A DNA stretch of 15,101 bases, taken from the NCBI GenBank assembly GCA_014904985.1, contig MU129428.1, forward strand, positions 1-15,101, read 5' to 3'. A model generated the notes under the pieces. That model had not been told where the DNA came from, did no database searches, and saw only the letters and a program-made list of their open reading frames with translations. The first letter of the stretch is position 1. Every line of letters starts with the position of its first letter. This document shows, one piece after another, positions 1-9,114 of this stretch. Position numbers and translations under genes: made by a program. The DNA is from Hydnum rufescens UP504 (Eukaryota > Basidiomycota > Agaricomycetes > Cantharellales > Hydnaceae).

Positions 1-166
1 AGAAGTAGGCCTACTTAGATTCAAAGGGCAATGGACAAAGAACGGTTTGAAAGAGCGGTGTTAAGCCTATATATGGCTTTATATCCATCAAGGTGCTGAA
101 ATACAAAGGTCACTGAAAACACCCCTTGGGGCCCCAATGATCCAAAGCCTGCTTAGGCCCAAATAG

Positions 167-1024
167 TGCCATGTTTTTGGCCTAACTAGGGCTGATTTTG
201 TGGCTGACCGAGGTGTTACTATCTACGACGAACTACGATTCCGTAATCGTGGGCACGAGAGAGAGACTCCCACCGAATGGCTGACCCGAAAGGTGAGGGC
301 TTGCCGGGTCCTGCATCCACCCCCCGAAATCCCGGATCCTGCATTTGACTCCCTAGAGGTGGGTACCCTCATGGAACATGCTCCACCTTCTTGGCAGGCC
401 TATGTGGACGTGGATCTTTGCCACAACACAGACACCCTATTTACCAGGGTCAAGGACCAAGAAGATGCCCTTCTCGCCATATTGAACCTTTCCAACATAT
501 GGCAAACCGAAGACATAGCCAACGAGGTAATATGTCATGTATGGGAAGATCTCAGACAAAGTCGATTCCATACTCCCACGATGTTGGCCAGTACTAGTAC
601 CATGGGACCCACCTATGAGTACAACCTTAGTGACGTGAGGTCTAGAAGGAAACCTATTCGGCCGTGTCGACACTGTGGAAGCGAGCTACATTATGATTAC
701 GACTGTGGCTCCTACAAAAAGGATCCCAAACGTGCCAAGCCGTCCACAAGTACCAGGCGCAATGTTGCTTATTGCAAGGCTTACATCGCTATGTCCTCGG
801 GATCAGAAGAAGTTTATCAAGCTGCTATGATGGCTGCCCACGAAGCTCTCAGCAGTGGGGAAGAGGACAAGGAAACTGACATTTTATTTGTTGTACCCGA
901 TGAATCGCCCCTAGAGGGAGCTGCCTGTTACACTGCTTCGAGTAAGAACGGGCCTGTCCCTGAGTTAAGTGCTAAAAAGGATGAGGTCCTTCCTGGAGAC
1001 GTATACGCCCGGAGCCCACAGTGA
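167..1024 (+). pseudogene. Gag remnant with CCHC zinc knuckle
   Basis: Role: Gag forms the virus-like particle and binds the element RNA. The frame is open from 167 (after TAG at 164) to TGA at 1022. There is no good ATG near its start; GTG at 200 is not credible as a eukaryotic start, so the true N-terminus is upstream or lost. Positions 1-166 hold the same frame broken by TAA (62) and TAG (164) and are either decayed Gag or 5' leader. Visible: a hydrophilic capsid-like region, then a retroviral zinc knuckle C-x2-C-x4-H-x4-C encoded at 665-706, then a basic stretch and an acidic, Ser-rich tail. The tail passes into the protease region by a frame change near 1015-1022. Assignment rests on the knuckle and on position before protease; the capsid part alone would not be recognisable to me. 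Confidence 0.8.
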
Positions 1025-1582
1025 AAAGGCCTCCAGGTTTGGCTAGTCTGGGCATGGACACCTTTAAATTGGAATGCTGTGTCAATGATGTGAATGGGCC
1101 CATACTTGAGGTGGTTGCCAATTCTGGAGCCACAGCCACCTTGGTGTCCGCCAAGTGCCTGGGAGCCCTGAAGGGTCAATCCCCCCCCCAATTAAACAGG
1201 GGTTAAAACTGAGACTACTACACATTACGGGAGAAGCCAAATGCCTGGGTTATGTCACACTCAATCTATACTTTCGTAGCCAATTGGGGCATGTGTTATT
1301 ACGAGGTGTTGAAGCCTACATAGTGGAAGGAATGAATGCCAACCTCCTAATCGGGGAAGACATGCACTGGGCTTGGCAACTGCATACCATGAGACCCGAA
1401 CGGGAAGCCTACTGGCAAGTAGGAGATAGCGAACACCAAATACCCGCCAGTCATACCCAAAAGGACCAAGAGGCCTTCATTGCCTCCTGGTGAACTGAAG
1501 ATGAATCATCCATAAAGACTGATTCGGAAAGGAATCCTAATGTTATTCCCCTAAAAAGGAACGAGCGGGCCAAGGACGGGTT
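1021..1582 (+). pseudogene. Aspartic protease region of Pol, active-site Asp changed to Asn
   Basis: Role: the pepsin-like retroviral protease cuts the Gag-Pol precursor. The active-site loop lies at about 1111-1131 and reads as VVANSGATATLV, where the family has D-S/T-G-A. Codon 1120-1122 is AAT and follows a C, so GAT to AAT is a G-to-A change at a CpG. Further on, the LLIGEDMHW stretch (about 1340-1368) resembles the conserved second half of retropepsins (hydrophobic-LLG-D). Frame breaks: the reading changes frame in or near a run of nine C (1181-1189), meets TGA at 1491 (CGA would give Arg), and changes frame again between about 1545 and 1583 before RT. GTG at 1021 and 1583 are not starts. 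This is a continuation of Gag-Pol, not a separate gene. Confidence 0.78.
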
Positions 1583-3868
1583 GTGGCCCTAGAAGACACT
1601 CTCATCCCAGGAGGACACGTGGCTCGAGTACGAATTAAGGGAAACTATGATCAAAACGATGGTCCACGATTAATCGAAAAGAGGATAATATGGAGAGGTA
1701 GCCATAGTTTCCTAGCCACAGTCAACTGCATAGTAGACATGGCGGAGGAACTATCCCTACCAGTCGCCAACCCCTCCTCTTCACCCAAACTGCTTCGTAA
1801 GGGCGAAGTATTAGGACAGATGTTAAATCCTGCCATATGCCTCAGTAAGGAAGCCGATTTGAGCCTGGAAGATAGGGACCGGTTTGAACGAAAAGCCCTG
1901 TTCGTTCATACGCTCATAGACAGGTCCCTCAGCAAAAAGGATCTAAACTGGGGAGAACCAGACGACCATGACAAGGTTCGGGTTAACGCCCTAAAAATGG
2001 GAGCCCCAGAGTTTACAGGGGGAGGCCCGAAAACTGCAGAGTCCGGCAACACAGATGAACTAAAGTCCCAGGACCTGGAATCCTTAATCGACGTGGACCC
2101 GTCGTTGATGGCCGACCAACGCACTCGACTATATAAGGTATTACGAAAACACGAAATGGCTTTTGGGTTTGACATACGATTAGGGAAACACCCTACCAAG
2201 GTACACATTGAATTAATGCCCGGTACTAAGCCTATCTTGGCCGCTCTGTACATCGCCTCACCAGCCAAAAGGGACCTCATCGACAAACAGTTGGATCTGT
2301 GGTTAAAACAGGGGGTGATCGAACCATCGAACAGCCCCTGGGGAGCCCCCGTGTTAATCGTGCACAAAAATGGCAAGGACTGACTTTGCGTCGATTGGAG
2401 AAAACTGAATGCAGCCACTGTGCCTGACCAATTTCCTATACCACGACAAAGTGACATCCTCCAAGCCCTTTCAGGGGCGCAATATTTGTCCTCTTTTGAT
2501 GCCCTAGCCGGATTCACTCAACTGGAATTCGACGATATCTCCCAACCATACACTGCCATGAGGATGCACCATGGGCTACACCAGTTCACTAGAATGCCTT
2601 TCGGATGGAGAAACGGACCTCCTATATTCCAACGAGTAATGCAAGAAATCCTAGCCCCTTACTTGTGGATATTCACACTAGTGTACATTGATGACATTGT
2701 GGTTTACTCTGGGACTTTCGATGAACACCTCGACCACATCAGTACAGTTCTTGAAGCCATCAGGAAATCCGGTATTATGTTGGCACTGCACAAGTGTCAT
2801 GTAGGGTATCGCAGTATACAGCTTCTAGGACAAAAGGTGTCACGATTAGGACTGTCCACCAACGCAGAGAAAATACAAGCGGTTACCACTCTAGCTACTC
2901 CTCGTCATTGCAAGGACCTAGAAACCTTCCTAGGGATGGCTGTCTACTTCGCCGCGTACATACCCTGTTTCTCCGGAATCGCCGTGCCTTTATTCGTACT
3001 ACTCTGGAAGGCCTCACCCTGGAGCTGGCAAGCCGAGCATGAGGAGGCCTATAGAATGATGAAGCTAGTGTTGACATTGGCACCCGTTCGGGGTCACCCC
3101 ATCCGGGGCCAGAGTTACCGACTATACACCAACACTTCTGATGTGGCCCTCACCGGAGCCTTGCAACAGATCCAGCCCATACTAATACGGGACCTACGAG
3201 ACACCAAAACCTACGAGCGTCTCCGTAAAGCATATGATGAGGGGAGCCCAGTACCTGAATTGACCGTCAAACTCTCTGAGATCCACGATGATCGTCCAGT
3301 ACCAGGTTTGTGGGCAAGTTCATTTGAGGATACTACCATCCATGTAGAAAGGGTCATTGCCTACTGGAGCCGCACTTGTAAACCCGCCGAAACCCGGTAC
3401 TCCGCTACGGAATGGGAGGCCTTAGCGGCCAAGGACAGCCTAATCCGGTTCCTGCCTTTCATAGAAGGAGAACAAATTCTCCTCGTAACCGACCATGCAG
3501 CACTACAATGGGCGAAGACCTACGAGAATGCCAACCATCGTCTTAGCACATGGGGGACCGTGTTTGCAGCCTTTCCCGGGATGATCATAGTACATTGGCC
3601 AGGTCATATCCACTCCAATGTGGACCCCCTGTCCCGATTACCACTGACTCACGAAGCAGTGTCGCCCAAGGATCCCAATTTCCCCAAATTGATTATGAGC
3701 GAGACTGACCAATCCAGTAACCTAGGTCTCTCTGACAGACCACCTAGTTTGGGAAAGGCCACGTTTGTACTAACATGATCCCAAATGACCACATGGAATG
3801 AGTCCTCCACGAATGCCCTGTCAGGGGTCTACCCCGTTGAAACCTCGGAGCCAGTCATTGCGACCTGA
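1583..3868 (+). pseudogene. Reverse transcriptase and RNase H region of Pol, with three in-frame TGA codons
   Basis: Role: copies element RNA into DNA and removes the RNA strand. Frame 2 runs unbroken except for TGA at 2381, 3776 and 3866, each readable as a former CGA. RT landmarks: the N-terminal primer-grip lead-in with SPWGAPVL (about 2333-2352), motif A with FDALAGF (about 2497-2517), TRMPFGWRNGPPIFQ (about 2588-2632) and the catalytic YIDD (2684-2695). The connection domain with HCKDLETFLGMAVYFAAYIP follows. RNase H begins near 3116; its first catalytic Asp is Asn (AAC at 3131-3133, again preceded by C). Later acidic residues remain: Glu in SATEWEAL, Asp in LVTDHAALQW and Asp in SNVDPLSRLP. 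About 60 residues lie between the first RNase H strand and the VIAYWSRT strand, longer than in classic Ty3 RNase H. Confidence 0.95.
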
Positions 3869-4546
3869 GGCTCGGATAAGTACTCGCCAGGGTTAAACTT
3901 GTCCATATCCCTAGAAACGATCAGATGTTTCCACGAAGGATACGTTAATGATCCAGAATTCAAGACGGTCTGGACCAGAACAGAGGATGATGCTAAACCC
4001 CAGACTGCCCGAGGACGAAAGGTCGAACTCGAACGATTTCGCCGGTTCACCAAAAGTGACAACGGACTCCTACTCTTCAAGGATGCTGATGGCCGTTCCA
4101 GGCTATGTGTACCTGTAAAGGAACAACTTATCCTTGTCAAAGAAGCCCATGATGCTCCCCACAAGTCTGCCCATGGTTGGTGGGGGAAGACCTTGGAAGT
4201 ACTCTGGCAAGGGTTCTACTGGAAAACCATGCGAAGGGACGTTCTACATTACTGTGAAACCTGCGACATTTGTCAAAAGACTAAACACGACCGACTGGGG
4301 CCCAAAGGGTACCTAAGGCCGCTCGACGTACCCAAGCTGCCATTTGAGGTCATCAGTATGGACTTCATTACAGGACTACCTAAATCTAAGGGACATGATG
4401 CAATACTGGTCATCGTGGACAAATTTATGAAATATGGTATTTTTATTCCTACTACTACCCACGTAACCACGGACAAGGTGGCTGCCCTACTACACAGAGA
4501 GGTGTACAAACATTTTGGACTGCCGACCCAAATCGTGAGCGACCGT
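3869..4546 (+). pseudogene. Integrase, N-terminal part (H2C2 finger and start of DDE core), interrupted
   Basis: Role: inserts the cDNA into the genome. The reading continues in the RT frame. The zinc-binding module shows His in HDAPH (about 4147-4161) and two Cys in YCETCDIC (about 4252-4275), with the usual FYWKTMRRDV segment between. The core starts with ISMDFITGLP, whose Asp (4361-4363) is the first catalytic acid; the second is in QIVSDR (Asp at 4541-4543). Immediately after the SDR codons the sequence jumps into the 1.6-kb inserted element, so the gene is split between the second Asp and the catalytic Glu. The 4-bp duplication CCGT marks the break. The conserved sequence resumes at 6142 in frame once the insert and one duplicate are removed. 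Confidence 0.95.
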
Positions 4547-4610
4547 TGTGGAAGATAAAAACATCCAGTATCAGAAAATGCGAAATCACACCACTCCCAG
4601 CCTTTGGATG

Positions 4611-5090
4611 ATCACATGACCAATTACAAAATTAATTACGGCTACACGCAGAAATTGAATTCATTCTATAACTCCGTCAGTTTTGATCGGAGAGGTACGC
4701 CCATATAACGCTTAGAAAGCTACGATTCACACCTTTCGAACGTTACCAAACACAAGTCAAACGGACCAGAAATGCACTCTCCAGACCAATATTACTGTCA
4801 AAATCCGGGATTTTCAGTAAAAAACGAATTTCTCCGTCAGTTCGCATTCAATCCTCTCGGAACAACCACGTCTGGAAAGATATAAAAAATCCGCATCCAA
4901 CGGTACTAAGCACGCAAAGAACAGATCAAAACTGAACTCTACAGAACAATATTACTGTCAGAATCAACACCCATCAGTAAAAAACAAATTTCTCTGTCAG
5001 TTTACACCGGATCTGCTCAGAACCACCGCGCCCAGAAAGCTGTTAAAACTCCGCATCGAATGATACCAAGAACGTCTATTACGGATGTAA
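4611..5090 (+). repeat. Three diverged tandem repeats of 160 bp inside copy 1
   Basis: Anchor CTCCGTCAG/CTCTGTCAG sits at 4672, 4832 and 4992, exactly 160 bp apart. ATTACTGTCA recurs at 4791 and 4951, and CCGCATC at 4891 and 5051, with the same period. The first unit is the most diverged. The same array is in copy 2 at about 11362-11841. Confidence 0.8.
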
Positions 5091-5279
5091 ACTGTTGTTT
5101 CTGCATCAAATCCCATCCCATGCACTTGTCCCCATTATCAACCAGCAACAAAAACATCTTAACCACTGGACTACAAACAAATTAATCTCCAAGAACTCGG
5201 AAATATCCTTTGATTTCATCTCCCATTGCCACAAATAACTTCTAGAACCTCACAGATAAGAAAGATAACACTCCCTTGA

Positions 5280-5482
5280 CTACCCTTTTGTTCTGTTTAT
5301 GAATGACTCACCCTCCTTGCAACCACTTTATGAAAGATAACACCTTCTTAGCAACCCTTTTGTTCTGTTTATGAATGACTCACCTATCTTGCAACCACTT
5401 TATGAATGACTCACCTATCATGCAACCACTTTATGAATGACTCACCCTCCTTGACAACCCTATTGTTCTCACATATGACTCA
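5280..5482 (+). promoter_or_regulatory. Array of TGACTCA (bZIP/Gcn4/AP-1-type) sites in tandem repeats, copy 1
   Basis: Exact TGACTCA heptamers lie at 5304, 5376, 5407, 5438 and 5476. Several are carried in a unit of about 31 bp (ATGAATGACTCACC plus a CTTGCAACCACTT-like stretch). The last lies about 50 bp above the TATA box. TGACTCA is the known core for Gcn4/AP-1 bZIP factors; binding here is inferred. Confidence 0.6.
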
Positions 5483-5527
5483 CCTAGGAGTGAGTATATT
5501 CTTTAAACACAGCCACCTTCAGAAAGG

Positions 5528-5535
5528 TATAAAAG
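5528..5535 (+). promoter_or_regulatory. TATA box of copy 1 (TATAAAAG)
   Basis: TATAAAAG lies directly below the TGACTCA array, with a pyrimidine-rich stretch (CCCCCCATCATCTTCTC) about 20-40 bp further on where transcription could start. It is conserved in copy 2 at 12280-12287. Confidence 0.6.
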
Positions 5536-5754
5536 CTGGTAGATTTTCCTGTATCCCCCCATCATCTTCTCACTACTGGAATATACTACTGTCTACAAAT
5601 CTGCTTGCATCTTAAGAGAGTACTGATCTAAAGCCATCTGGAGCTAAGTCATATACAAGGTTGTTAAGACTAAGTCACTGGAAGCCCTCTATGCGAAATA
5701 CTGAGCCAAGGATAGTTGCAGGACCTAAGGTTAGAGTTGCTGGACATCCAAGGA

Positions 5755-5763
5755 AAGGTGAGT
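5755..5763 (+). promoter_or_regulatory. Consensus 5' splice site (AAGGTGAGT) in copy 1
   Basis: A strong donor consensus about 225 bp below the TATA box, preserved in copy 2 (GTGAGT at 12511-12516). If the element drives transcription, its leader could be spliced onto a downstream acceptor. No matching acceptor can be assigned from sequence alone. Confidence 0.35.
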
Positions 5764-6046
5764 AAAAACAAAGTTAAGTCAGAAGAAGAAAGAAACACAT
5801 TGACATACTAAATCAAGCTTAAACTAGTCTAGAGTCCTCTTTAGAATCCGCATTTTGACCAGGAGGACACAAATAGGTACCCACAAATAGCAGTAAACAG
5901 TTCAATACAACATGTATAAGCCTTTCACAAGCATCCCACGATATATCATTGACTATAGCTAGTCCATACCACAATCTTATCCTCCACTGAATACCATACC
6001 TAACTTGTTAGAGAGTGATCAACCATCAGAGCGAACCAGCCCATTG

Positions 6047-6052
6047 AATAAA
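6047..6052 (+). terminator. Possible polyadenylation signal AATAAA in copy 1
   Basis: AATAAA about 85 bp before the 3' end of the element, matched in copy 2 at 12799-12804. This fits an LTR R/U5 boundary but fungal signals are loose, so support is modest. Confidence 0.35.
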
Positions 6053-6141
6053 AACAGAAATACAGTCTCCCATCTACACACTGGCTGAACCAGAGTTTGA
6101 TTTGACAGTCATCGGAGCTCCCAATCCTTCTTCTATACCGT

Positions 6142-7014
6142 GACCCTCGTTTCATAAGTAACTTTTGGCACTCCCTAGCAAATTACTTCGACACCCGACT
6201 GGCCATGTCTACTTCACACCACCCTCAAACCGACGGCCAGACTGAAGTAATGAACCAGCATTTGGAGACCATGATATGATGTTACATAAATGCTGACCGT
6301 ACTGATTGGGCTGACTGGTTGGACGTACTAGCATCTGCCTATAATAGGGCTATGCATTCGGCCACACAAATGTCGCCCGCCATACTGTTATTGGGGTATA
6401 CGCCCTGGACACCACTACATCTATTACAAGAATCAATGGGGTCGATGCTCACCAATAGTCCATTAGCAGACCGTCGCATAGGCGCCCTCCGAGTACGACG
6501 AGACTTGGCCCGTGATGCCATTATTCAGGCTGCCGAGTCGCAAGCATACCAGTATGACAAGAAATGAAGGGCTGTTCTTTACAAGGTAGGGGACGAAGTA
6601 CTGTTAAACCCGCATTCCCTGGAACTCGTGGACGTCAAAGGCACAGGCCGTAAACTTATGCAATGTAGAATCGGCCTGTTCGAGATTACCGAGGTCCTTA
6701 GCCCTAGTACTTACCGGTTGAGACTCCCAGACTCGATGCCTATGCATAATGTGGTCAACCTGGAACACCTCACCCTATACTGTCAGTCCCAAGATAAAGA
6801 TCGACCCACACTGGCAAATCCTTGGGATGGTCTAAAGACTTCGGAAGAATATGAAGTAGAGAGAATTATAGGTTCATGGTACAACAAGAAAAAACGTGCC
6901 GTGGAGTACCAGGTTCATTGGCACGGATACGGACCCAAACACGACTCATGGCAATCCAATCAAGACCTACGTAACGCTCCGGAGGTAGTGAAGGAGTTCA
7001 AGGATTGCACAGCC
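6142..7014 (+). pseudogene. Integrase C-terminal part with catalytic Glu, GPY/F module and chromodomain
   Basis: Role: the rest of integrase plus the targeting chromodomain, which in chromoviruses directs insertion to methylated-histone chromatin. Frame 1 resumes with DPRFISNFWHSLANYF; the catalytic Glu follows in HPQTDGQTE (6244-6246). TGA at 6277 and 6565 interrupt the frame and both read as former CGA. The GPY/F module lies at about 6652-6770; its Pro is Leu (CTG at 6676-6678, a CCG-to-CTG CpG change). The chromodomain spans about 6841-7005: EYEVERIIGS, then YQVHWHGYG and DSW, then a C-terminal helix with NAPEVVKEF. The Tyr and two Trp expected in the aromatic methyl-lysine cage are visible. 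The frame then continues without a stop into the C-terminal extension. Confidence 0.92.
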
Positions 7015-8980
7015 ACTAACGTTATCCCGGACCCTGGAGTCCTACCTGTCCTGTTCACAGTGATAGCCGGGTTTGAGAACGACACGCCGTTCCCTAACCC
7101 CAACATGAGGTCCTGTACTGATTTCCAAGACCACAGTCCAGCCCATTATGTGGGAGAGGCACGATATGGCTATACCTTCCACGAGACTTACCACCACATC
7201 CTTACGCCACCAATCGCACATCTTACCCGGTTGGGACATATGGGAATATTGGATATCTTAGGACAACGGCCCTCATTCGAACTGATTACCTCTGTGCAAC
7301 CACTTAGTCTACTGGCAGCATTCGTACTGACCTTCCTACAACCGATTTGCGAAACATGAGACGAAAACAAACAAGCTGTCGTCAGAAAGGAATGCCTGGA
7401 TGCCCTTCGATCATCGTGGGACTATGCCTGGGGTCAAGCGGAGGAAAACAAACGGACCTCCAACCTCCTGATCCCTATCTATATCAGAAATATCCGTTAC
7501 CGTATTGATGCACCCGACTGCCCACGATTCGAAAACCTGTTCAAACCCTGGTATTGTAGTGACGCTCTCCACGCCCGCTACCTCCAAATCACACGAATAA
7601 TCGCAGTACTTTTGGCATACTCCAACTATGTCATTGCACACCGGTTATTCATTAGTTCTCATTCCCCATATGGACGATCCGAAGATATGCCTGCCATTCC
7701 ATGGCTTCTGAGTGCCCCTGTTGGTTTCGTCTGGACTAAGTCTGCAGACGAGACCACAAGTACCTTGCTCTGGAAACAGTTACATGTGTATAGACTGTGT
7801 GCATTCGCTGACTCCAGCTGTACCATCCATACAACCGAAGCCCTACCGGAATCCCAACTAGTACTGATACAAGACGGCTATTTTGCGACTAACGAAGCCA
7901 GACTACGGGAACCACTCATCCTATGCGACTCCTTCGAAGGAGAGGCTCCGCCATTTCCGGGAATGGATAGTCGCGAAACCTACAAGTGGGAAGACGTATT
8001 CCCAGGGCCACCACCACATCCAGACAACTTTGACGTCCTGGACAATGCTACAAAACACCTGTACTCCGCAGTGTACTACCGGCCAGATGGTACCTTCATG
8101 ACGGCCATGGAGCGTCGAACCGTGAATACCAAACCACTACCGGAGGGAGATGTCACAGAACCTACCGTCCCGTCGTTCGACATACCCATGTCCTCGCCAA
8201 CGTGGGAAGATGACAATCCTACTACAGAACCCTCTGAAAATACCTCGAGGAGCAACATGGACCCGGACAAGTGGTGGGATACTCTGCCCACATTGCCAGC
8301 CCCATCCACAGTCAGATATTCCGAACCCGCCCCAGTCTACACTGATTACGCCTCCCAGACGGCGTCAAGGGGCCATCAAAGAGACCCTCGTACAGGGCCC
8401 AACCGTATCCCAGGAATACTGGAGAGTGACAGACACTGGTGACCCGACGAAGAAACCCTGCACCAGCACAAGGAAGCCTCATGCCGGTCCGGCACATCCA
8501 GACGGCCACATTCACTGGAACATCGAACTCAACCACGGGAATCTTCATATGAAGAGATCGAAAATCGTCGAAACTCCCCATCGCAAACCCTAGATCAGTA
8601 TTACTTGACTGGGCCCAATACAATGGCTTCCTACTCAACGCCTCAAACACTTTTACCGCCCCGGCCCCAAATAGTGGGCAGTGTACCCTTCATAAATGCT
8701 GCAGATGGCTCTTGGCAAGAGGCCCCCATGATCCAACTGGGGACCTTTCCCCCTAGGCCAGATTGACTCCATCCCCACGAATGAACGGAACTGGAAATGG
8801 CTCATGCAGGAACCAGCGGGCCTCAAAGAAGGGCTATACATTCGGAAGTATGTAGGGATCGATACCATAGCTCTTACGACAGCGATGAGGACAGGCACCC
8901 GAACGACCGATGGGGACACTCCAACCGACATTAAGGCCTTCATTCCACCAGACTGGGGGGCATTGTTAGTGGGATATTAG
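7015..8980 (+). pseudogene. Unrecognised ~650-residue C-terminal extension of the gypsy polyprotein
   Basis: I do not recognise this region. It follows the chromodomain in the same frame and, apart from TGA at 7357 and 8440 (both CGA-compatible), stays open to about 8740. It then moves to frame 2 around a CCCCC run (8750-8754) and ends at TAG 8978-8980. Visible parts: a hydrophobic stretch near 7195-7345; a conserved-looking globular stretch to about 8090, with LRSSWDYAWG (about 7405-7434), IPWLLSAPVGFVW (7696-7734) and PGPPPHPDNF; a Pro/Ser/Thr/Asp-rich low-complexity middle (about 8100-8600) with many charged residues; and a compact C-terminal block with ERNWKWLMQEPAGLKEGLY and IPPDWGALL. 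No zinc finger, DDE or nuclease motif is visible and no clear signal peptide, so env is not supported. It may be a fused accessory domain or a captured gene. Long openness apart from CpG stops argues it was protein-coding when the element was active. Confidence 0.6.
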
Positions 8981-9070
8981 TCTGACTGGCACTCGGCCCT
9001 ATTAAAACATCACTACCACTATGAACCAATGTATTCCCTCCTTTCTTACTTCCTTTTTTCCTTTTCTTCT

Positions 9071-9106
9071 CAAATACTCCGGTGGAAAGCTTCTCCACAG
9101 GAGTTT
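9071..9106 (+). repeat. Imperfect hairpin 1 in the gypsy 3' region
   Basis: CAAATACTCCGGTGGA pairs with TCCACAGGAGTTTG around a short loop containing AAGCTTC; one bulge and one mismatch. Confidence 0.55.
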
Positions 9107-9114
9107 GGTGCTGC

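Larger units (their letters stand above)
4547..6137 (+). mobile_element. Inserted 1591-bp element, copy 1: probable solo LTR of an unidentified retrotransposon
   Basis: Begins TGTGGAAG and ends CTTCTATA, giving imperfect short terminal inverted repeats (6 of 8 positions). It has no credible coding region: the only longer ORF (5406-5615) lies over tandem repeats and shows no family features. Internal order suits an LTR: a repeat-rich upstream part, an array of TGACTCA sites, a TATA box (5528-5535), a splice-donor-like AAGGTGAGT (5755-5763) and AATAAA (6047-6052) near the 3' end. Seen twice here, each with its own 4-bp duplication, so the two copies are independent insertions and not the LTR pair of one element. 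The end is TA, where most LTRs end CA, and 1.6 kb is long for a fungal LTR. A non-autonomous element of another class is the main alternative. Confidence 0.68.
4543..6141 (+). repeat. 4-bp target site duplication (CCGT) flanking copy 1 of the 1.6-kb element
   Basis: CCGT occurs at 4543-4546 and again at 6138-6141. Removing the element and one CCGT reconnects integrase codons exactly, which fixes the boundaries. A 5-bp duplication (ACCGT) is also possible for this copy, but the second copy supports only 4 bp. Confidence 0.85.

Noticed and set aside
3..16. 14-bp perfect palindrome AAGTAGGCCTACTT near the left edge
   Set aside because: It is isolated, with no adjoining structure or second copy; probably chance.
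200..202. GTG at 200, 1021 and 1583 as translation starts
   Set aside because: In a eukaryotic element these lie inside a continuous Gag-Pol frame or at frame breaks; none is a real initiation site.
1906..2517. 203-aa minus-strand ORF
   Set aside because: It is antisense to well-conserved RT sequence and has no family features.
5280..5460. CRISPR-like spaced repeats
   Set aside because: The 31-bp units are direct tandem copies with no unique spacers, within a eukaryotic element and without cas genes.
5406..5615. 69-aa ORF inside the 1.6-kb element
   Set aside because: It reads through the tandem TGACTCA repeats and the TATA box and is not a protein-like sequence.
6841..7005. Chromodomain as part of a host HP1-like gene
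   Set aside because: It is continuous with integrase and the GPY/F module in one frame, the standard chromovirus arrangement.
7015..8980. Envelope protein in the C-terminal gypsy extension
   Set aside because: No signal peptide, furin-like site, fusion peptide or terminal membrane anchor is visible; only one moderately hydrophobic stretch near its start.
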